Shown here: positions 56,341 through 64,000 of the stretch, one piece after another | Numbering within the stretch: position 1 is the first letter of the stretch | Layout: each line of letters opens with the position of its first letter | Assembly (NCBI GenBank): GCA_007922195.1 | Contig: ML682005.1 | Location: 27,391,183-27,455,182, forward strand | Reading direction: 5' to 3' | DNA length: 64,000 nt | Source: Podocnemis expansa | Taxonomy: Eukaryota; Chordata; Testudines; Podocnemididae | Made by a program: the position numbers and the translations under genes | Notes under the pieces: model-generated | Databases searched by the model: none | Seen by the model: the letters and a program-made list of their open reading frames with translations, nothing else | What the model was told of the DNA's origin: nothing

Positions 56341-56859
56341 TGAACTGGTATGCATGTGTAATTTGGGAGGTGAGGAGTGCCAGACCAGAGATAAGTGAGA
56401 TCCAGGTGGCTGAAGAATGATAACAACATCACACCAGCAAGATAAAGACTGTGACAGGAGTAAGACATTCAAGAAGCCATGTTCAAAGGATGTAAACAAC
56501 TGATGAGATATGTTAATTTCTGGCTTTGGCCCTATAAAAAGGGTGAAGAAAATAATGGACTCTGGGTTCATTCTGCAACTATAGGAGCATCATGTCACAA
56601 CCAACTGGACCCTGCTCCAATACTCAAGATCTCCCACCTGGCCAGTGGGTAAGACTCAAGCAACATGAGGCTGGTAACTATCCCCCTCCCTGTTGCAGAA
56701 ACGTGTGTGTGTGTGTTGGGATTTAAGCTCTGAGCAAGACAGAATTGTTGATATTTTTCCTGTACCTTTAGTTTATAGAAAGTTTGTGTTTTTCAATAAA
56801 TGTGGCTCATTGCCTTGTCACCCGCATAAGGTCTCATTGTCACTTCTTGGTATAACACA
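56341..56859 (+). repeat. ERV2 3' LTR (or solo LTR), 519 bp
   Basis: It starts TGAACTGGTATGC after a purine-rich stretch (AAAGGAGGGGACGCCAAGGG from 56313) and ends GGTATAACACA. TATAAAAA is at 56533-56540 and AATAAA at 56795-56800 with a GT-rich stretch after. U3, R and U5 are therefore recognisable. No second copy is in the window. Orientation and position fit the fragmented foamy-like ERV2. Confidence 0.68.
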
Positions 56860-58280
56860 GTCACAGTTCAGATCACCCCTCCTGGGAGAATAGAGAGTCC
56901 AATGGAGAACAGTTCAAAAGCCCTACAAAGTCTTTGGCCCCAGTGCCAGACCTCTGCTCCTCACTCCCTTGCCTCAAGGCTTTCTAACAGCCTCCTGTCC
57001 TCTTCCAAACTCAGAACTGCAAAGACAACCTCCTGCTATTTGGGTTTCCAGCCCAGTGACCTTCAACCACCAAGGTCTGTATGATTCCCCTCCTTACCTC
57101 TGTTTCCACAGACTCCTTCCTAAACAGCCTGTCTCAGGCCTTTCTCCCATAGACTGAAGTTTTCCCTGCTCAACATCCTCATTCCAGCCTTCAAACTCTC
57201 TTTTCTGCAGCAGACATCCTCTCCTCAGCCTGCTACGGCCCAGCTGAGCTTTAGTTATACCTGACCCTTCCTCCAGGTGCAGCTAGGTAACTTAATTGGC
57301 TTCTCTGGGCTGATGTTAACTCCTTCAGGGCCTCAGTGAGATGCACACATCCAACATCCTCTTTTCTGATAACTCTTCTTTTGCTTTCCTACTGGGAGCT
57401 TGTGTTCCTCCCTCCTCTTTCTGCTTTGGCATCTTTAACAAACTCAGCACCTTTGGCAGGTCCCTTCCTCCCTGCCTCACCCCCCGCATATACTGATAAA
57501 GAAAGAGAACCTGAGGTGAAGGAGACAAATTAACCTTCCACAACATCAAACCATTTCCTTACACCTGTGCAGGGATGTGAGGTCAGACAGAGACTGGGAG
57601 CATGGAATGAGAACTGGACGAAACAGAGTGAGATAATTTTACTGAGCAAGCTTGATTTGTGTGCACCCAAGCCCGAGAAGATAACCACATCCTTATATAT
57701 CAATTGAAAATGCAGCAGCTAGGACTTAGAATAATAGTGGTTGCCTGCTGCTTTTCTCCCAGCAGACACAGAGGCCCAGGTACTCAGAGACTTTGTGGTG
57801 GGGATAGATGTTATCTCCCACCACTTGTTCCAGGGTATTAAGCTACCCATAAAGTAGACAGAAAGACCAAAAGCCAGGGGTCATAAAACTCTTGTCTGCA
57901 CTCCCTGCAACACATTCTCCTTAGATAACACAGCCATAAAGCACAGACAGCCAACATAGGAGCCTGCGGAACACTGTGCATGTCAGAGGCAGAGAGAGCT
58001 ATGCGGGGCTCTGAAGATACTGCAAAGCATGATGTGATTAGTGGGAGGCAGAATCTGCAATGGCATTTAAAACTGAAGAGCAGATCCAACAGGTAAACGT
58101 GAACAGGAACTACATCCATCAAACTGAGTGTGTGCATATATGTTACAGGCTGATAGTGCTGTACTTGTGAGAGGAACAGATCTCACTAACACATATTCCC
58201 AGCCAGTTACCTAGTATTTGTGTTAAGCAAAGATCTGGTTTGGGAATACATTACAATCTATTCCTTTTCTTACACTATGA
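56860..58280. other. No gene seen
   Basis: Short frames only and no repeat ends recognised. Confidence 0.45.
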
Positions 58281-58781
58281 CAGGCTTGCCCAAACTGTGG
58301 CTTGGGAGCTGCATGTAGCTCTTGAATGAAAAAATGCAGCTTGTGGAAGAATGTCAGCAAATCAATTTAGGAAAGCAGCCCCAGCCTAGGAGTTTTAAAT
58401 CTCTCACCCTCAGCATGCTTTGACCATGCTTAGTGCATGCTCAATGGGGAGCCACAGCCATTGCCTAGCCACTGGAGAGGCCAGGTAAGGGAACCCTGGA
58501 GATAGGAGGGTCGGCTCGGGGGCATCAGTAGCCAGAGCCTGCGGTCAGGGACAGAGTCGGGTCAGTGGGGAGAAGTGGTGGCATGTTCAGATTTTCTTGT
58601 AGGCCCTAATGCAGTTCACTTGTTAACTTATGTTTTACTAGTCCTTCTAAACATGACATTGAATAATAAATGAAAATATGAAGAAGAAAATAGATACTAT
58701 ACTATATGCCTCAGTGTGGCTCTCGAAGGTTTAATAATCAAATTGTGTGGCTCTTGAGTTCCATAAGTTTGGCCACCCCTG
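58281..58781. mobile_element. hAT-type element, 501 bp
   Basis: CAGGCTTGCCCAAACTGTGG at the left and AAGTTTGGCCACCCCTG at the right are inverted. Flanks CACTATGA (58273-58280) and TACTATGA (58782-58789) match at 7 of 8. The subterminal words GTGGCT and GAGCTGCATGTAGCTCTTGA / GTGGCTCTTGAG are shared between ends. No transposase. Confidence 0.88.
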
Positions 58782-58789
58782 TACTATGA

Positions 58790-59171
58790 CATCAGAACAC
58801 CTTATCAGGGCCATAGGTGTCACCAAAAAGGTGGCTTGTCTTACAGGGCTACTATCTGAAAAGCTCTTTTCCTTCTCTCCCTCCCTTCCATTTCTCTGTC
58901 TCTCCACTATCAGCCTTAACCTTGAAGTTGAAATCTGCCTGTCAGAGGATAATCTCCTGGGCTTTTCGTAAAGGGGCAAGTGGCAACAGTTCAGGTCTGC
59001 AGAGAGGCCTAACTTAGTTTCACAGGGGATTGATCAGTCAATCCTGAGAAATCAGCACACATTCTCAGTTCATCTGAGAGCAAGTATTTTTTCCAGCCTC
59101 TTGGTGTGCCCCATTCTAATATTGAAATGGAACACAATTGCATTGTTTATTTTGTTACAGTGTATTTAGCT
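58790..59171. other. No gene seen
   Basis: Short spacer between two hAT-type elements with no recognised feature. Confidence 0.45.
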
Positions 59172-61088
59172 CAGGGGTGTCAAACTTACAGCCTGCAGGC
59201 CAGATCTGGTCCACAGGCATGTCCAATCTGGCCCACAGGGCCCTCACCACTGATACCCTGCCTTCAGCAGCAAGACTAAGGCAAGGGACAAGGTGAGAGC
59301 ACGGATCCTTGCCTTTGGGCTGGCCCACCCAGCCTCTCCAGCACTGGGAAGCCAAAGGCCCTCTATAGGCAAATTGGCCCAGGGCCTCTCCCCACACCCC
59401 AACCGCCTGAGGGATGGCACTGTCCATACTGCCCCGCTGCCTTCAGGGCAGTGTGGGGCCCATGCCACTGCCCTTCTCCTACCACCCTGTCTTTGGTTCA
59501 GTGCCAAGAGCACCTCAGACCTACCCAGTTGAAAGCAGAGCATGGATGTTGCTGCTTTTCCTGACAAAGGGGAACCCCATGCATATGCAGCCCACCCAGG
59601 TGGCTCCTGCTGGCTGAGCCATGTGGATATGCCAGAGTGTTCCATGGCCGGCAATGTGAGACCCTGATGGGTTGCAGTGAGGCACAGCACAGTGAGTGGG
59701 AAGTGCCGGAGTCCATCTGCTGCTACCTCGACTCATTCACAGGTCAGAGTCACAGCAGGATGCATCAGCATCTAGCCCTAGCTTTTCTGAAGTAAGGCCA
59801 GGGAGAGATGATCCCAGTGCAGTGCCCAGCTCCCCGAGCCCAAAGGCTGCCTCCTATCTTGGGAACATGTCCGTTCAGTGCCACCTCTTCTGGACTTTGG
59901 GTTGCAGTGTGGGTGGTAGCAGCCAGGCACTTAGGACCAGGGACCAGGGTTGGCCCAACCAAGCAGGTGAAATAGGCGGTTGCCTATGGTGCCAGGCTTT
60001 AAGGGGTGCCAAATTAGACAGAAGAACATTTTTTCTCTCTATTTAAAAATATATATATATTAATATGCTATCTCTTATAAACAAAGGTATTGTCCTCTGA
60101 CAGGAGTGCAAAGTCATAGTTCATCTAGGGCACCAAAAATCCTTGGGCTGGCACTGGCAGGCACCATCACATGCCTGGGCTGATGCAGACAGGGCTGATG
60201 GGGCACCACCCCTTTAGCCTTCCTGGGACCTGTTTACATGGCACAAGTCTCTCAGGATGCATGTGTAGTTATCCTGGGCTTCCACCAGGGCAAGGGCAGC
60301 TGAACCCATTCTGGCTGAGGGCTCTGTGGCTCCTTTTCCTCCCTGCCTTGCTGAATGACTGCCTTGCATAGTGGAAATTAATCCCATGCCCCAAACACCA
60401 CACTTCTCCTGACTGCGCCCAGCAGGGAGCCGACTACGAGCTGCTTTTTGTGGCACGTATCAGGCTGGTTCCCTTGACTCCCAGGCCACAGCACCCTTGG
60501 CACTGAGGAGGTAGCCAACGAACCAATACTGCTGCTAAGGCAAACATCTATGGGTGAGTCTTTCCAGCCAGGCCTCTTGGTGACACCCTGGGGAAATCAA
60601 CAGACAAAAAAAAATTAGTTCCTTTTCTCAGTAAAGTAGTTTGTAATTGTTGCCAAGCATTGCTAAGTACAACAGGTGCTCAGTTTGCCTCCATACCTGT
60701 TGTGTTACCAGTGCCTGGGTTGTGGCCACAGCTTCTGAGGCCAGAATGGAACACTGTGATCATCTAGTCTAGTAGTTCTTAAACTTCTTTTCTCAGGGTC
60801 TAGTTGAAAAAGCTCATTTATGCCCATGACCCAACAATTAGATCTGTCAGCAATGTATTCCAGTCTTTTGGTGCCAGCAGCAGCAGCAGCAGCAACAGGT
60901 ACCATGAACCTGTTCCATCCAGGCTGTGATTGCACTCAACTCCCTAACAGAGAGCGTGGTCTCACATACCGAGCACTCTGTGATGTCGAAAGAGTGCCCT
61001 AGTATTTTGATTTATGGTATGTATAGCCCCCCTTGAAGTACACTTAAGTCAAATTTGGCCTGCCACAGCAAATGAGTTTGACACTCTG
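59172..61088. mobile_element. hAT-type element, 1.9 kb, composite
   Basis: CAGGGGTGTCAAACTTACAG, then GCAGGCC at the left; GGCCTGCCACAGCAAATGAG, then TTTGACACTCTG at the right, inverted. Flanks TTTAGCT and TTTAGCC match at 6 of 7. Inside are pieces of other hAT-like families: GGCGGTTGCCTATGGTGCCAG near 59970 and TAGTTCTTAAACTTCTTTTCT near 60772. The interior may therefore be nested. No transposase is recognisable. A short (CAG)n tract lies at about 60877-60896. Confidence 0.7.
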
Positions 61089-62510
61089 TTTAGCCATAAC
61101 TAAATTTTCTCTTTTGGAGAAGAGAATCTTAACTCATGAAGACAGTCACCCATGCATATTTCATTTGGTTTCTAGCATTGGTGGCATCAAAAGGTTGTAA
61201 TCACTTTCTCCCTCACCACAGTCTGTGCATCTACTGAATTATTTATTTTTCCAGTACAAACCTCCCTTTCTACAAATCTGAGAAGTCACATTTATTCATT
61301 AAGGAAATAATAAAAATTAATCTGTAAAAAAAACTTGTGTAAAGAAAAATGCTGGTTTGTGTGGGATTAGCAGGTCAGGGACTAACTCAGATTATTAGAT
61401 GCACATTACCAGGTCCATAACATGAAGTCTAGTGTACGAAAAATGCACCTTGCTCTACTCCACCTCCAGTAGCAGAGAGGGTCTCCAAGAAGGTCTAAGT
61501 CTGATTTAGCATCTTTACCTCCCCGCCTTACTGAGTGACTGCCTTGCACTGGGGGAATTAATCCCATGCCTTTCTTAGACTTGCAGCATCTAAGAAAAGG
61601 TGCATTATACCAAATGAAAAACAACTGACAGCCAGGAGGAGACACACCTTTATTGTACATAACATCTGTCTCTGAAGACTACTGTAGAATGCCAGCCACT
61701 GTGTTCCTGTCTGAACTTTAGTGCTCTCTTCTAGTTCCATGAAGATGGTTTTCTTGTTTTGAAGGCATTTTTCACCAAAGAAGAACAAGATACCACGAAG
61801 GAGCAAATCAATAAGATCACAGTGAAGATGGATGTGCCAAGCCACTGACGTACAGTGTTCTCCACCAAAGAAAAGGAACAGCTCCAGGCTCTGGTATACA
61901 GATAAGGCTGAGGTGCTTCAGAGAGAGGCTAGAAGGTGCAATTTAAATCACAAATTACTACTGAGGTGGTTAGCAAAGGGCGAGCACGTAACATCAAGCA
62001 ATTCAGGAAAAGGGATTTTGTTCTTGAAGGAAGGCACTTCTGAGCAAGTGATTGGAAGCTAGCCACTCCTGAACTGCAATTTCGCCTCTGACAGGCATGC
62101 CATCTTCTGCTTGGTCAACATTTTCGGGGTGGTCTCAGCAGAGGCCAAGAGAAGAATGGCTCACCAGGACAAACTATGAAGAGTCCCTGGGGAAATGGGC
62201 TACGTGTCTGGCAGCCTGTGCTGTTACTACTGGCACTATACTTTTCCCACAGATTCAGAATCTCAGTCTTTAGGACTGTCAAGTCAATGTTTCTCATTAA
62301 CCAAAGCCTTGAGGAGGTCCTTGTTCATCCTCTATTGGGCTCCTGCAAAGGGAAGTTGGAGCAGAAACAGTTTAGCATAGTGAAAAGCCTCTGTAGGAAC
62401 TTCTTACATCTTTATTCTACTTTAGTCTTACTGCTCTTCTGATGGGAAGAAGATCCAGGTTAGCATACTACATACTTGCTGGACATGTTCATCTAGATAT
62501 ACTCTCCAGG
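61089..62510. other. No gene seen
   Basis: AT-rich DNA with short frames only. The text around 61520-61580 (ACTGAGTGACTGCCTTGCA, GGGGAATTAATCCCATGCC) resembles 60350-60390 inside the hAT element (TTGCATAGTGGAAATTAATCCCATGCC), so a segment of about 60 bp is shared. Confidence 0.42.
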
Positions 62511-62511
62511 G

Positions 62512-62690
62512 GTATGTGTACACTAGGGGCTTACGCTGACTTAAGCAACTCCTTGGCCACATTTGGAATTTATTTGCTTAAGTCGACTTAACTTATTTGC
62601 ATTTGCTTAAGTTGACTTAATAAGTCCCACTTGTTAAGTTGACTTAAGCCAATGTAGCCTGACATTAAGCTTAAGCCAACTTCATTGGCC
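62512..62690. mobile_element. MITE end with TTAAGTCGACTTAA palindromes
   Basis: GGGTATGTGTACACTAGGGG is followed by repeated CTTAAGT.GACTTAA palindromes. The left end is of the GTCTACAC-type MITE class. I find no matching right end, so this is a partial copy or the element continues beyond the recognisable part. Confidence 0.5.
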
Positions 62691-63285
62691 TCCTGGCCAT
62701 CTGAAACCTCCTGGCAACCAGGAAGTGCCTACCCTGGCCAACACCAGGGTAGGATAAAGCCCTGCTCACCCTTCCCACCATGCTGCACAGCCAGAACTAA
62801 CAAGGACTCCAGCTGTGTTGCAGGCATGGCTGAGGGCAGAGGCAGGCATGCCAGGAAGGGGGCCCCATCTTGGACCCACCAGGACATCTAGGTCACAAGG
62901 CACCATGCTGGTCCCAGACAGTGCCACCCTGGAACTCATCCCAGGGACTCAGGAGGAGGCTCCACCCACCCTGGATAAGGGGACATTGCTCCAGCCTCCT
63001 GCTGTACGTGCCAGTGAGTGCTCCCTCCATGCGGGCTTGGTGGGGCAGGCAGATGGGATAGAGACCGCAGGGATTGGGATTTCCCTAACACCCCCACCCT
63101 CCAAATTTCTTAACACCTCCCCAGTTGTCAGCTAGCTAATAACATTGTTATCCAATTTAGTCATTGATGGAAATGACTGGACTGAACTGAACTCACTAAG
63201 AAGTAAGGAAAGCAAACAAGGAGTGTGGTGGCACTTTAAAAGACTAACAAATTTAAGGAGGTTCAGTCTACAATGTTCCCTCTAA
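62691..63285. other. No gene; dispersed repeat at 63070-63160 and repeat fragment at 63218-63255
   Basis: 63070-63160 matches 2138-2200 (GGGATTTCCCTA, GTTGTCAGCTAG). 63218-63255 (AAGGAGTGTGGTGGCACTTT then AAAGACTAACAAATTT) is the reverse-oriented tail of the family at 41455. The rest is unassigned GC-richer DNA. Confidence 0.5.
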
Positions 63286-63293
63286 GCCAAGGA

Positions 63294-63640
63294 TCAGCAA
63301 CCCAAAAGATAAGAAGAGCCGTTTTAAAAAAAAATCCTTCAGTAGCCACGTGGTTTGAGAGCCACAAGGGGTGTTGCCTGCTAGTTAAGCAACTGAATAA
63401 CAGACCAGAACTGCGTATTGATTTTTAATAACAAAAAATGATGTTTGCTGATGTGAACAAACAATTTACATATACATTTTAACAATATACGATGTGTTTT
63501 AATGACAGTTCATTTTTAAAAAACATATAGCTTTTAGATCTTTACTGAAAACTAATTGGCTGATGACACATTGCAGAATAAAGGCTTTGTTGAAGTAAAT
63601 CGTCAGTTAGAAGTTACTTTTAGTTAACATTTAGCAATAA
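63294..63640. mobile_element. hAT-type element, left end only (tentative)
   Basis: CAAGGATCAGCAACCCAAAA, then GAGCCG and GAGCCAC resemble hAT families that begin CAGGGGTC.GCAACC. The right end is not found before the window stops being recognisable. Confidence 0.45.
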
Positions 63641-63744
63641 AAGTGAGCTCTAATTTTGAGAGGGAACAGAGGAGAAGAGAGGAAGAACAACTACCTGGAG
63701 TACTGGAAAAAATACAAAATGCCATGGTCTTACACACAAAGTAC

Positions 63745-64000
63745 CAGAACCGTAACTAGGTTGGGGTGAACAGGGCAGTGCCCCAGGGATGGAATTTTAG
63801 ATGGTGCAGGGGACAGATCCAACTCTCAGCAGCAGTTGGGGATGGATCTGGATCCATCCCCAGTGCCCTTCAAAATTCTGCACCTGGGGTGTCCGGTGCT
63901 GCTGGGGCTCACCGCCAGAAGCTGCTGCCACAGCAGACCGGGGGGGATCTGTGTCCATCACCAGCCACAGCTGGAGGCAGCAGGAAACTTCCACTACCAC
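63745..64000. repeat. GC-rich interspersed repeat, cut by the window edge
   Basis: GGGCAGTGCCCCAGGGATGG, GGACAGATCCAACT and CACCTGGGG...GCTGCTGGGGCTC.CCGCC match the order of words in 23440-23760. The element continues past the right edge. Confidence 0.5.

Larger units (their letters stand above)
41590..56859 (+). mobile_element. Foamy-like endogenous retrovirus, fragmented (ERV2)
   Basis: Plus-strand pieces occur in retroviral order: RT connection/RNase H (41640-42435 and 44365-44760), integrase fragment (53924-54118), polypurine tract and 3' LTR (56341-56859). Insertions account for much of the spacing: hAT 42436-44364, hAT MITE 46871-47052, CR1 47220-47625 and Gypsy 47829-53918. The 5' LTR and gag are not seen; ERV1 and its flank lie where they should be. 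No env is recognised. Confidence 0.58.

Noticed and set aside
60877..60896. Expandable CAG repeat
   Set aside because: Only about five units with an interruption, in non-coding DNA.

Overview
The window looks like vertebrate, most likely reptilian, intergenic DNA. The evidence is a CR1 LINE whose 3' end reads ATTCTATGATT, several antisense CR1 3' fragments, many short hAT-type elements with 8-bp target duplications, AT-rich palindromic MITEs ending in GTCTACAC/GTCCACAC-like sequence, a DIRS-type retroelement, foamy-like endogenous retrovirus (ERV) pol remnants and a young Ty3/Gypsy element. A turtle is my first guess and a crocodilian the second; the sequence alone does not settle it. I see no host protein-coding gene, tRNA, rRNA or CRISPR array.

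Layout. 1-3150: AT-rich DNA, then an LTR-like, pyrimidine-rich repeat. 3240-11760: one partial and one longer DIRS-like element, with a gag carrying a CCHC-like motif, a LAP2-alpha-like gag region, a decayed tyrosine recombinase and palindromic terminal repeats. 11.9-12.7 kb: two tandem-repeat arrays. 13.7-14.7 kb: a MITE nested inside another element. 16.9-31.4 kb: mostly unassigned DNA with a Tigger-like MITE, three hAT-type elements, two antisense CR1 fragments and one MITE. 32.44-41.33 kb: a minus-strand ERV with two LTRs, its 3' LTR split by a 2.9-kb CR1 and by a foldback retroposon. 41.6-56.86 kb: a plus-strand foamy-like ERV broken up by a 1.9-kb hAT element, a small hAT MITE, an old CR1 and a 6.1-kb Ty3/Gypsy element, and ending in its own 3' LTR. 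54.1-55.7 kb: a C/A-rich degenerate minisatellite. 56.9-64 kb: unassigned DNA with further hAT-type elements.

The most notable object is the Gypsy element at 47829-53918. It has two LTRs of 808 and 810 bp (about 97% identical by eye), a 5-bp target duplication GCTAT, and a gag whose capsid end closely resembles the SCAN domain of vertebrate zinc-finger proteins. Its pol order is protease, integrase, reverse transcriptase, RNase H. That order, with integrase before RT, is the signature of Gmr1-like elements. Only two coding lesions are evident: a TGA between the protease and integrase regions and a 1-base shift in a C run after RNase H. The element appears to have moved recently.

The nesting gives a relative time order: foamy-like ERV first, then hAT and Gypsy insertions into it; the minus-strand ERV first, then CR1 and the foldback retroposon into its LTR. 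The window also holds relatives of two gag families reported to have been domesticated in vertebrates, SCAN (from Gmr1-like gag) and LAP2-alpha (from DIRS-like gag).
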